From positions 41,467,454 to 41,531,453 of the forward strand of contig NC_030389.2 of NCBI RefSeq assembly GCF_001625215.2: a stretch of DNA of 64,000 bases, read 5' to 3'. The stretch is from Daucus carota subsp. sativus. Taxonomy: Eukaryota > Streptophyta > Magnoliopsida > Apiales > Apiaceae. The notes under the pieces are model-generated. The model was not told where the DNA came from. It ran no database searches and saw nothing but the letters and a program-made list of their open reading frames with translations. Positions 45,746 to 56,961 of this stretch are shown piece by piece; the stretch's first letter is position 1, and the number at the start of each line of letters is the position of its first letter. The translations under genes were made by a program, and so were the position numbers.

Positions 45746-46757
45746 GATTCTTATCTTGTAAAAGCTGCAATTATAAGTTAACAGAAAGTCAATAAACATG
45801 ACAGTTCTCCTCATACATCAACAGCTTTAAAAAACCAGTACCACGAAAACTTTCTTTGAAGATGAAACACAAGAAAAAATTGTCATCTTAATCTCTTTAA
45901 AACATCATTAGGACTACTAATCTACTATAATGTGCTGATCCAACTTTTACATATCACACTATAGTAGACCACAGTCACTACAATAAAACATGTTCGTTTT
46001 CTTTTGTTATAGTTGGTGAGTATATTTAGTGTCTCCCACATTACATGTCATTTTGGATAAATTATATTGCAAAGGCAATACATATATGATGAAAAGATTT
46101 TCTAAACATCTGTACATAAACACACTTAGATCTTGATATCATTTGTTGGTCATCCGCAAGTTCAGCTTGAACCAACTAAACATATATTTGACAAAACATA
46201 GACAGACTACATCGACCGTCTTACTGTGTAGTCTGCCAAAGTAAAATTATATATGAATAGAGCTTATGCTCGCCTCAGAATTATTATTAAGCTAATAGAC
46301 ATTAAAACTCGAGCAAATCATCATTTGGCATTATCGCCAATTGAAATCGCACTACATTCTGTTTAAAATCATTTATAAATAAATCAGTCTTGTACAAATA
46401 AAGTAAAGGGCATATAGTACTGATTCTTGACTAATAGTGAGTTCGAACAAGGAATAAAGCTCAAGAACTTGAATTCGCATAAAAGAAGTACCAACAGCAA
46501 CAGCAATGGTAAACATACTGTGCATTTCTTGCTTGTCAATACTATCGAAACAATCACAATTTGGAGGTTACAGAGAAAATTAAACAGGGGTGAATTAAAT
46601 ATATGAGCAGAGACAACAATCATTAGTTTCAAAAGAGGGGCTTAAAAGTTTAAACCCTGCTTAAACCCTAGCTAATTGAAAACAAAGCAGAGAGAATTAA
46701 TTGATAATATAGAAATGGACAGCAAGAATTTATAGGAGAGAACAAATAGATACAAAC

Positions 46758-46870
46758 CTATATATATAAACGAGCTTGTTAAGAGAAGTGAGACTTCAGA
46801 CACGATAACAACGTTTGTATATCTTCTTTGATCTCCCGGAAATCCAACTAGTTCGTGTTTGAGTATCTGT
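46758..46870 (-). promoter_or_regulatory. Probable 5' untranslated exon of the SWIB gene
   Basis: The minus-strand sequence ends in a good donor and begins downstream of a plausible promoter stretch. The acceptor that would receive it is at 45765. Inferred from splice signals only. Confidence 0.45.
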
Positions 46871-47791
46871 ATTCTGTACGAAGGCAGCGCTTTTAAATCT
46901 ATCTTATATTTTTTAGAACTTATTTAATTATTTTGATGCTAAATAATTTATTTTTTATTCTTTAAAAATGTTTTTGATTATATTTTTATATTGATGATAT
47001 ATTTTTGTTAAAATTTAATTACTTGTGTTCCTAGGTTCAGAATTCGACTATAGACTTGAGGCATATGATGCATATTATTTTTTCTTAAATAAAGTTTTCT
47101 TTTATTCTTTTTTTTTTCCTTTCTAATTTTCTAGTATATTATTGTATAGGAGGACATGGAGAGGCACTTTGATCTGTGACCAGAGCAGATTCAAGATTAA
47201 TTTTTTGTGAGTCACTAATTAAATTTATAAAAACACCTATATTTTTTAAAATTTTTCGGGATAATTCTCTAATTTTATAAAATTTAGAATGGATAAAAAA
47301 TATCAACATTTTTTTTTTACGGTGAACACATATCTCTCATATATCTCTTGCTAAAATCCGTCCCTTAAAATCCGTCCCTGTCTATGACAAATTTTCACAG
47401 CCTTGCCTATAATAATTTTTGCACTTGGGCAACTGGTAGAGGTTCTGTTCTCAAAATCAGTAGTTAATCCTTGCTCCTAACTCACCGAATTTGATTAAAT
47501 ATCGGTCGTTTATCCTTGTTCCGTAACTCATCGAATTGATTAAATATTTGATTATTTGATTAAAGTCTGATTCTCGTTTTTTACAACACCGGCTACATGG
47601 ATAAGCAGGAGGGCTTTCTTGTTGTGCAGACTCCGGCCTATCATCATTTCCATCATCTTACATATTCGGTAAAAGGTCTTTGCATACTTGCATGTTATTT
47701 CGTGGAGAAAATATTCGATTTCATTGACAAAGAAAATTACAGAAAGTTACAAATTTATAACAAAAATAAGAACAAAACGGAAGGTAACTAA
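46871..47791. other. AT-rich intergenic stretch
   Basis: I see no gene or clear element. A short direct duplication, 'aaaatccgtccctt/aaaatccgtccctg', occurs near 47355, and diverged copies of 'gttaatccttgctcctaactcaccgaatttgattaaatat' follow at 47463 and 47510. Confidence 0.4.
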
Positions 47792-47995
47792 CTACAAAAA
47801 CTCTGGTATACATCTGGATTCTGGCTGCTGAGCTGTGTCCCAGATATTATCTAGCTGGCTATCTCGAATACATGTCACACCCCGGAATGAGGCCTTGAAT
47901 TGCTGTGGATGCTAAACCTGCACAAGTGGAGTTGCATCAGCTTCTACTGAATCAAATGAGCCAACTGTGTCAATCTGCACAGAGATGCCACTTGG
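47792..47995 (-). pseudogene. Unidentified coding-like exon with one in-frame stop
   Basis: After an acceptor-like CTTGCAG on the minus strand, 68 codons read in one frame: first ISVQIDTVGSFDSVEADA and PLVQ, then one internal TAG, then QFKASFRGVTCIRDSQLDNI and WDTAQQPESRCIPEFL to a final stop. Composition looks like real protein on both sides of the TAG, and the frame is kept. I do not recognise the family. Another coding-like patch on the same strand at about 48410-48490 (SEASQAANFSLILDTVPAGC) may belong to it. Either a decayed gene or the true last exon ending at the first TAG. Confidence 0.35.
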
Positions 47996-48877
47996 CTGCA
48001 AGGCTTGTTAGTGTCTGAGCTTTGTGAGTGATTTTTGTTACTTTTCTCAGTAATTTCGGTTACTCTGAAGAAGATTGATAGAGCATAGCTGCACATGATA
48101 AATCAATCGACCAAAAATTAGACTGTAACTGCCTTCTGAAATGAACTGAGTAGTTTGATCTTGCATACTAAATACATTAGGTGTAATTTTATTGAAATTT
48201 TAAGCTAGATGCAACAGTATTCAGATTGCAACAACAAAAATAGTAGTACAAGTCCATAGTCAATTACTTAGTATTTTCATAATTTTTGTTTTGCATTTTA
48301 TATAAACTTATATCTCTTCCCTTTTTTCTTTGTTTGTTACTTTCAAATCAAAATTTCAGAACACTTATAAACTTAGAGTCAGGAATTCGACCCCTCAGTG
48401 AGACACAAGACTACCCCTGCTCGCAGCTGCAGCCTGCAGGTACTGTGTCCAAAATGAGGCTAAAGTTTGCAGCTTGCGAGGCTTCAGACTTAAGACATGT
48501 GTATCAGAACTTTAGAAAGATACCTCAGAGAACATTATTATTCTTTCAATATACAGCCAAACTTGTTAATCAGAAATAGGTTACAGAACATTTACACTTG
48601 AGAGTGTACAAACCAGTAAAAACAAATCCGTGTATGCTCTGAAATAAAATTATTTTTCATAAGCAGCCACAAAAAATTAAGAGAAACATCAAACCCCCAC
48701 CTCAAACACACAAATAAATTAATAGATAAGTCACAAGAAACTCAAATAAAACAAATCAAAACTACACAGAACCATAGATATTCCGCTGTCTAGTCATCTT
48801 GTGGACGTGGAAATAATTTCCAAGTACCATTACCATTCATAAATTCTTCATGTCTGTGGACTGATTGTACAAGAACA

Positions 48878-50652
48878 TTAGTCAACAAGACTGTATTGAG
48901 TTTCTCTCCTTCGATCCCTTTTCTCTTTATTTGCAGGAGATGCATCACTGCAGCTCTTCCTTCTGCTCAAATTTGGTGATTTTGCACGAGTTGGTGGTGG
49001 CTGCACAAAATCTTTTCATTAACAAAAATTCTAGATCCCCACAAATACATAACAGTGGCTCAAAATTCTGAAAATTTGGAGGCCTACCTTTAAGTGACAT
49101 GCAATAATATAAGACAAAATCATAACAATGTACCTTTTTCAATTCATGTTTTGGCGGCGGACCATCATGATAGAAACTAGGCATTGGGTTTGCCTTGAAC
49201 ACCAAACTCTTTCTTAGCTGCTTGACAGCTGCCTCTTTCTCTTCCTACAATTTTCAAAATATATTATACAAAGCAGATATGCTGCAGAAAGCAATGGAGG
49301 AAAAATTGCTGAAATAATCACTTGTTTTACACTTGTGCTTGCTGAGTACCAATTTAAATCTATGTTATCAGTTAAAAAAACAAGGGTACCTTAGTCCTTT
49401 CTTCATACTGAGTTCTCTCAACCTCTAATGCATGGTGCTTCTCCTCCAATTTTGTATAAAACTATATAAAAATACAAGCAAGGAATCAACAAAATGACAT
49501 AGTAATTTGTTTTGCTTTAACTTTAAAAACACGACTTGCTGAAAAAGATTTAAAAAAAACTATACATGTGGAAAACTGCAATAAAACTACCTCCTTTCGT
49601 CTCTCTGCACGCGTAATGCTCTTGAATGCTGGGGCTGATGCAATTGTTATCCTAGGCGTGATAGCCCTTGGTGATGCCGTTGTACTTTGTATAGTTAAGA
49701 ATAACTTGGCGTTATAGGAGAGAGATGTTTAATAGGATGATGATAAATCATTAGATAACAGAGTCATAGATGTAAAAGGATACAAAGACGGAACAAAACA
49801 AGAGTCATCCTCGTCAGATTGCTTCTTATAATAAGGTTGCAACGGCTTCCTTAAGAGCGAGGGTGAGACTTGCTGTCAGGATATAAGTTGGGTACTGGTT
49901 AGTAGTTAGCATTCAACATTAGATATTTAGTTCTATAGTAGTTGTTGGTAATTTAGCTTACTAATCATGCAGTTCAATAGCCAAGTATGAAACCAAAAAA
50001 TAAAAATGAAATGGAACCACAAAGTGATCGGCTCAATTTTTAAATTAGATAGACTAAGATGCTCTGGAAAAAACAAAACTGATGCGCATAATCCAGAAAC
50101 AAAACAATTGCAAAAAGAATTAGAAATAGTAAGCAATTTACTTCTGTTGTTGGTACAAGGCCTTACCTCAGTCTGCTTCAAGGAACATCGAGTATTCAAA
50201 TTGCTTGTAAAGTGATATGATCTTCTTCCAGGAGTTAAAGTATCTGTTTCGTCCACAGTGGGACGAGTTACACATTGAGCACGTCTTTCAGTTGCTAGAG
50301 CAAATGGCTGTGGAACAGTGTGCTTCGTCTTAATAGTTCCAAGAGTAGATTTTGTTGCATTTTTCACACGAATTTCTGACTTGTTACCATCACCCTTCGT
50401 ATTTTGGCTTTTACTTTTCACTTTCTCCATCAACAATCCAGACTCACAATCTAAATTTGGTACACCATGTTTCTTCTTTTCAACTTGAGAAATTTTTGGC
50501 GGGGCTTCATTAGAGCATACTGAATGCTTACATGAGTCCAGATCATTAGACTGTCGTCCAGATTTGTGATCTGAAAATTTGGAAACACCGATTGGATGGA
50601 TGCTGCCATCAGGTTCCTTCTTCATATAAACTTCACTTACTTTCATTCTCAT
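48878..50652 (-). CDS. WVD2-like TPX2-domain microtubule-associated protein, 6 coding exons
   Basis: Coding exons are 50167-50652, 49784-49872, 49591-49684, 49390-49461, 49134-49244 and 48878-49000; phases agree and give 324 residues. The N-terminus [18 protein letters not shown] resembles the family start (M..EVTDVCMDKEPD). A long polar region follows. The TPX2 domain covers about 205-285: [60 protein letters not shown] and PPPKHELKK. It ends in a Ser/Arg-rich tail ([15 protein letters not shown]). Plant WVD2-like proteins bind and bundle cortical microtubules and shape cell expansion. A leader exon ending at 51290 (AACTT|GTAAGA) is likely; the acceptor before the ATG is at 50660. Start at 50652 or the Met two codons later cannot be told apart. 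Confidence 0.87.
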
Positions 50653-51289
50653 ATCGCTGCTACAAAAAACATAAGCATAAAACACATTAGACCTTCTTAA
50701 TTTTGGCGCTTATCAGAAACCCACACATCAACCACTATATTCTCTTGCTAATTTTGTTTTTGCTCAACAATTTTTGACTCTAAACACTGATCATATTTTC
50801 CTCACTTTATTAATCTTCCTGTTCTTCACTACAGGTTTTCTTGGCCACATGCTCGAGGTGTTGGGAGGATTACTTACCAGGATCATATTATATTTTAACA
50901 ATGTCAAACTAACGGAACAAATAAATCGAAACATTGAACATGGGAAGGATTGTAAACCTATAACCAAGAGGCAGAGTACACATGCAACCTAACACAAATT
51001 TCATCACTGATAAACCAAATTATACAATAATGCAAAGTCAAAGTTCAAGAAACAAGCACAGAACATCAAAATTTTCAACTTAAACTTGCCCCTAATATTG
51101 CAAAGTGAAAACAATATTAGTATTTAACCATTAGCACCGACAGTAACTATTCAACAAAAGCAGTAACAAAACAAAATAAACAGTTAAACACATGAAAAGA
51201 GCAACAGGGCACATCATATTTATCAACACGAACCAACTTATTGCAACATAAATGATTTGAGCAAAAAAAAAAAATGACAAGTTTCTTAC

Positions 51290-51350
51290 AAGTTTAGCTT
51301 TGATGGCTTGTGTTGGCGATTATGTCAAGTGCAGGGAGAAATGTAGCTGA
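51290..51350 (-). promoter_or_regulatory. Probable 5' untranslated exon of the WVD2-like gene
   Basis: The minus strand carries a TATATAA stretch at about 51383-51389, then a leader ending in CTAAACTT|GTAAGAAAC. The matching acceptor (TTTTTGTAG) is at 50660. Confidence 0.45.
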
Positions 51351-51682
51351 ATAGCTTATATGGACGTGCGTGCGTGTGGAGTTATATACAAGTGAAAAGA
51401 CAATAACTAACGGCGTTTCAGACGAAAGCTTGTCTGTGGTTAGAATCTTTTCTTGGTGACTCGCGCGTTGGCTGGCTGTTTTGTCCCTAGAGGTGAAAAT
51501 TTGGTTTTGCTGGATTTACCGTCAAAATATAATATGGTCCTGATAAATCATCCTCTTAACAATTATTTGAGATTTTCAGAAAAGTAGTAATTTAGGATAA
51601 ATCATCCTCTTAACAATTAATTATTATGAATTTTTGAATACAAATTTATGTCGCAAAGATGCTTTCCATGATCCACCCTAAT

Positions 51683-51959
51683 ATAGTCATGTTCCCACCA
51701 GTGAGAGAACCCATAGAACCCTTATCTTATTTCTAGTATCAGTTAGGGTTTGACAGCAAAACTTCACATGCAAAAAATGTTGATATCTATGTATTACTAT
51801 ATTTTAAAATTAATTTTGAACACATATAACGATGAAAAAATATGAAAAAAAAAACATGTATTTAGATTTGGATCCTGAAAATCTATTTAAAATTTAGAGT
51901 TCTGCTGAGTGATTCTATGATTCTATTTTAATGACGGGTTCTCTCCTCAGCGCGACCCA
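51683..51959. mobile_element. hAT-like MITE (copy B, inverted relative to copy A)
   Basis: It shares with 12038-12329 the end 'gtcatgttcc', the interior 'atgtatttagatttggatcc' and 'tctatttaaaatttagagttctgct' in reverse orientation, and the other end 'gttctctcctcagcgcgaccc'. It is more worn, and no target duplication is visible. Confidence 0.65.
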
Positions 51960-52384
51960 TAATATAATCTATGGTCAGGCAAAATCCTCCTCACAAATTT
52001 AGGTCACAAAGATGTTTCCATAATCCAGTATAATATAATACTACAAGACAAAACACTCTTAACAAAGATTCCAGTAACTTAACACTAGTTAGAATATACA
52101 GCTGCATTCACATTTCATATTCTCACCTCCTATTGTTTGCATTAAAAATTGTATCAACTCTCTCTCACAAACTGGTCACCGCCGTCGGCTCCTTTTGATT
52201 AGAAAGTTGGTGCAGATGTTTATAAAAATGAGCACCTCCTTGAGCTTGAGCCGAAGTTTCAAAGAAGCATCATAACTCTACTGGTCAAAAGTTTACAAAG
52301 TGCATATTCGGGCAAGTGCTTGATTGGAAACGTCGGAAGAACGCACTTTCATTTTTCTCATGTTGTTGGATAAGTAATTTTGTT

Positions 52385-52561
52385 AACGGTTTCTCTAGTG
52401 TGTACTCATGGGCACATCGTAAGCGTGAAAAATTTTGTATTAAGATATTTTGATTGGTGTGGTTGGTGTATTTGTAGTGGAGAGTAGGAGCCAATCAAAA
52501 TGATCTAAATACAAAAATTTTCGCGCTTAGCATGTGCACGGGCGCATCATAGAAAAACCGT
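52385..52561. mobile_element. Foldback MITE, about 177 bp
   Basis: 'acggtttctctagtgtgtac' to 'attttgattgg' on the left is mirrored by the right arm ending 'catcatagaaaaaccgt', with arms of about 65 bp and a short loop. Confidence 0.6.
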
Positions 52562-52808
52562 ATTGCTAAATCTCGAAATCTTTTTCGAAAATCTCGAGTA
52601 TTTAAGAGCACGATGACCTTGATTATGTATACTTTATCTTTACTTGACCCATATAGAGATGCATGGAAGTGCAGAGTCGATGCTGACCATAAAAAGGCCT
52701 TCTTAAATTTTCAACAGGGACAGGACTTCGCAAGTGCATTATAGGATTTGACAACGTAACAAATGGTCATATGCTCGTAGCAGAGTATCGAAGCGAATCC
52801 AGTTTAGA

Positions 52809-53140
52809 TACTCCCTCCGTATCAGTCATTTGTATACAAATGGCTGGGTATACAAATGGCTGGGACACGGAGACCAATAAATTGGGTAAGAAATGAGTAA
52901 AGTTAGATGAAAAATAGGTATAGTGGTGGGATCTATTAATATTTAATAATAGATTTGAGATAGTGGAGGAAAGTAGTGGCTGTAATAGTGTTTATATTAT
53001 TATAGAATAGAGATAGTGAAGGAAAATAGTTGATGTAATGATATTTTATATTATAAAAGTTTATTATTTTTGGAATGTATACAATTGATGGGACGTCCCA
53101 AAAAGGAAACTGTATACAATTCACTGGGACGGAGGGAGTA
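52809..53140. mobile_element. Stowaway-like MITE
   Basis: 'TACTCCCTCCGTATCAGTCA' and the inverted 'cactgggacggagggagta', TA-bordered, 332 bp. The left arm repeats 'tatacaaatggctggg' twice. Confidence 0.8.
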
Positions 53141-53599
53141 TAATATATCTATTGTTATCGTGAGTAACCAATAAACATTCATGTAAATAGTAATTTCATT
53201 TGATGCGTTTCCAATCAGTATTATTTTCTGTTAAATAGCTTAGAACAACTTTAACCGGCCTTAACTAAAAAGTAAGTTGGGAATGTTAAAAAATTTAAAA
53301 AAAATAGTCAATAATTAAAAAAAATCACAATCCAACCATTTATATCGTTATCTATAATCTTAGCCAAACTCTTATAAATTACACATCTACACACTATAAG
53401 AAATTTGTATGAAGATTACACATCATTTGTTACATACTATTTTGAAATTATAGTCAATACCATCGAAACACAATATCGATTGAGTAAATTTTACATAATA
53501 TTACTATTATTTTATATTATTTAACCAACCATTTCAACCTAACTCCATAAGATGCTCGAACTATACATAGCAAGTGATCATTGGCTCGTTCACAAGCTC

Positions 53600-54310
53600 T
53601 TCAAATAGGCAAGCTGAGGGTTTTATTATTTTTATATAGTAACCAACTACCTTTTAAAATGAGCCGAGCCGCGCGAACTCTAGAGTGCTCGTGTATCGTT
53701 TGTTAAAGAATTAACGAACTTGAACTCGAACTCAAGCTTGGATCGAGCAAAAAATATTAGTTGAGGATCGACTCATTAAGGAATAACTCTGTTCACGAAC
53801 GGCTCGCGAACCGCTCACGAACATGTCTCACGAGCTTTTGCTCATGAACCGCTCATTAACTTACGCTCATGAACATGTCTCACGAATTTTTGCTCACCAA
53901 CCGCTCATTAATTTTGTTCACGAGCTTGTTTAATGAGTTAGCTTATGCTCATAAATTTATTTACGAGTTTGTTTGTTATTTTATTTTATTAAAAAAAATT
54001 AAAATGCTAACAATATTTTAATTTATGCTCTAAGGAATCATAAATTCATAATAAATCATCCATTAATAAAATTCACACATCCACGAGCCATGTTCACGAA
54101 CCATGTTCACGGGCCGAGTTCATGAACCATGTTCACGAACTACGCTCACGAGCCAAGTTCACGAACTCATAATTAAGTTTGCGAACTATTGCGTCGAACT
54201 CTATTGTACTCAAGTTCAGCTCGTTTATAAAACGAATGATCGACTCGTTTATGAATCGAACTGAGTTCGAACCAAATTTTTTTCGAATCAAATACCGAGC
54301 GATTATCGAG
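53600..54310. repeat. Degenerate 'gttcacgaac' repeat region
   Basis: Short units of the type 'ctcacgaac', 'gttcacgaacc' and 'cgctcatgaac' recur many times, with 'gctcgtttataaaacga' near the right. Such sequence is common in worn plant DNA transposons, but no clean ends were found. Confidence 0.45.
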
Positions 54311-55257
54311 CATATCAACTCAAGGAGAATCTATACTTATGATCCAAATAATTCAAACATCAAATAAAACAAGCCATCCTCTAAATTGCACATAAAGAAA
54401 ATAAAGTTGACCTAAAAGGTTACACTTACTTTGTAAAGAAGAATCACTTACCTAAAGTATATATTTAAGTAATATATTATTGATAAATTAATTTAATAAT
54501 CCCATCCAATTCCCTCCAACCCAGCATTGTCGGCATAAAATTACACAAAGAGATTATAAACAATTACAGAGACAATGATTGTTAACGGAGTCGTTTACCG
54601 ACTCGAGGCATGCACTAACAATAAGAACATCATAATTTTATTCTGTTTATTACTTTATCGTATTTTAACAATTTCTTTTGTCTTTATTACATACTCCGTT
54701 AGTTCTCCTCTAACTTATAGTACTGCATAATCTAAATTACTACTATAATCAAATCAAATCTCAAGGCCATATCTGCATTCCTATGCAATTAGCTGTCTGT
54801 GTCCATTGTGGAATTCTGGTATATAATTAAAAATTAACGAATTTTTGTGTGCCGACTGATTTAGGCCATGTGTTATTCGAACCAGGGTTATAGAGGTAAA
54901 ATACAGTTCTTTAAGTGATTCTATCTGCTCCTTCAAACCCAAAAGTTAGATGATTTTAGCCAAAGTTAAGATTTGATAGCATAATCTGTATTGTGTTTTT
55001 TAATTATTTTGTAAACAAAAATTTATATTTAAATAAATTGTTTGATCTATTCAAAACTATTGTAGGGCCTATAGACAATTATTATACAATATATTCATTA
55101 TTATAACATCTCCAACGACCAACGTGGTTGGCTATAATGGTTGGTTAAATTGGAACCTTTAAAATATAATGCAAAATTTAAAATTTCCAAGACATTTTGC
55201 TTCGATAATATTGTTTATATTGATTGATTATATCTTAAAACTAGTATATTATTATTA

Positions 55258-56342
55258 GAGGTAATTGCATATCGCACTCCCTAAGTATCGTTCAAAAACG
55301 ATAGAGTACCTATACTTTAAGAAATTCAACTCGCACCCCTTATCTTTACTTCTCAAAACCGAGATGCACCCCCTGCCATTAACTTCCGTTAACTCAGTGC
55401 ACTCCGTTAAGTCACTATATATATAATTGCAATTCGAACCCCCTAAACGATATTGTACCCATACTTTTGGAAACCCAAACCGCACCACATATCTTTACAT
55501 TTCAAGAACGATACGCACCTCCTCCGTTGAATTCTGTTACCTTCTGTTAAAATACTCATCCGTCTCAATTTACATGTCCTTTTTGCTTTTTGAGAAGTCA
55601 GATTGACTAATTTTTGACCAACTATTAAAAAAATATTTATTTATTATTTTAGGAAATAGAAAGTTACATATTAAAATATACTAAATTTTGTTTTAAAAAA
55701 ATATCATCAAAAAGTAAATCTAGCCTATTTTAATAGAGGTAAATAATAGGGGGTCCGAATTGCAGTTACCTCTATTATTTGCGAAATTCGGACCCTCTAT
55801 TATTTGCGAAAACAAATAGACTGGATTTACTTTTTGATGATATTTTTTTTAATTTTTTGTTTAATTAAGTTATGTCCAAGTCAAAATGATTTTACATATT
55901 GAATGATTTTAAATTTTTAGTGACATATGTATTAGGTACTTAAAATATACACTATTTTAAATATAAAAAATAAATATTATGTGATATTATTATAAATAAT
56001 ACATAAATTTATCTATTGATTAAAATATATAAATTTCGCAACGGAAGGTAACGGAATTCAACGGAGGGGGTGCGTATCGTTCTTGAGATGTAAAAATAGG
56101 TGGTGCGATTCGAGGTTTCAAAAATATGGGTACATATCGTTTTTGAACGTAAGTTAGGGGGTCCGAATTACAATTATATATATAGTGACTTAACGGAGTG
56201 CACCGAGTTAACGGAAGTTAACTGCAGGGGGTGCATCTCAGTTTTGAGAAGTATAGATAAGAGTTGCGAGTTGAGTTTCATAAAGTATAGGTACTCTATC
56301 GTTTTTGAACGATACTTAGGGGGTGCGATATGCAATTACCTC
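55258..56342. mobile_element. Mutator-like non-autonomous element, 1085 bp, with nested sequence
   Basis: Terminal inverted repeats of about 300 bp start GAGGTAATTGCATATCGCAC and end in the exact complement. A perfect 9-bp duplication ttattatta flanks it (55249-55257, 56343-56351), though the word is low-complexity. A Stowaway-like fragment ('tactcatccgtctcaattta', from about 55553) lies inside. Part of the end sequence also recurs inverted at 55735-55800. No transposase frame. Confidence 0.8.
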
Positions 56343-56876
56343 TTATTATTATTTTAAATTTTTATAAATAAAATATATTATTTTAATATAATAATACATG
56401 ATATATAATATGACGGTCGCTATATATCAGTAGTCATTCGATAGGTATATAACTATTCCTAAGAAAGTTTTCTAGTATTTCTTTGATTACATGGTATAAC
56501 TATCTGGCCGATCGATATGGAATAAATTTTTCCTTTTTTTTCTTCTAATTGTGATATGGAATAACTTCAGCATGCTAATTCTGATATTTCTGGTAAACGA
56601 TTTGTTCGAATATCATACTCTTGTTTTCTGAATAATTTATATTTGACAACTCTGCTCGGCACAGATTTTAGGTCTCTCTAAAATATTGTTTGATAAGATT
56701 GTTTATTGCTTTAGCTTTTCGTTATACGTGATCAAAATGCCGAATTGTTTCCATTCAAAAATCATTTTCCATCCTTAAAACAAATTAATTATGTTAAACC
56801 TAATCTATTAATTAGAGCCTACGCCAGCATAAATTAACCCTAACTTGACCATCAAGTAACACCCCTCCCATGCAAA

Positions 56877-56892
56877 CACATATATAAACACA
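56877..56892 (+). promoter_or_regulatory. TATA box of DUF2828 copy 3
   Basis: 'acatatataaacac' lies about 75 bases before the ATG at 56962. Confidence 0.5.
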
Positions 56893-56961
56893 TTCTTCTT
56901 CTTTGCATCAACAACAATCTACATCGCCCCCATCCTAAAATTTATAGACACATTCACCTCC

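Larger units (their letters stand above)
51390..56876. other. Gene-free, transposon-rich region
   Basis: I see no gene. It holds the second hAT-like MITE (51683), a foldback element (52385), a Stowaway copy (52809), a region of degenerate 'gttcacgaac' repeats (53600-54310) and a Mutator-like element (55258). A weak open stretch at about 52200-52350 (KNEHLLELEPKFQRSII) is unassigned. Confidence 0.5.

Noticed and set aside
55255-56357. Two similar frames at the two ends of the 55-56 kb element (VRFGFPKVWVQY and VRFEVSKIWVHI)
   Set aside because: They are translations of the terminal inverted repeats, not genes.
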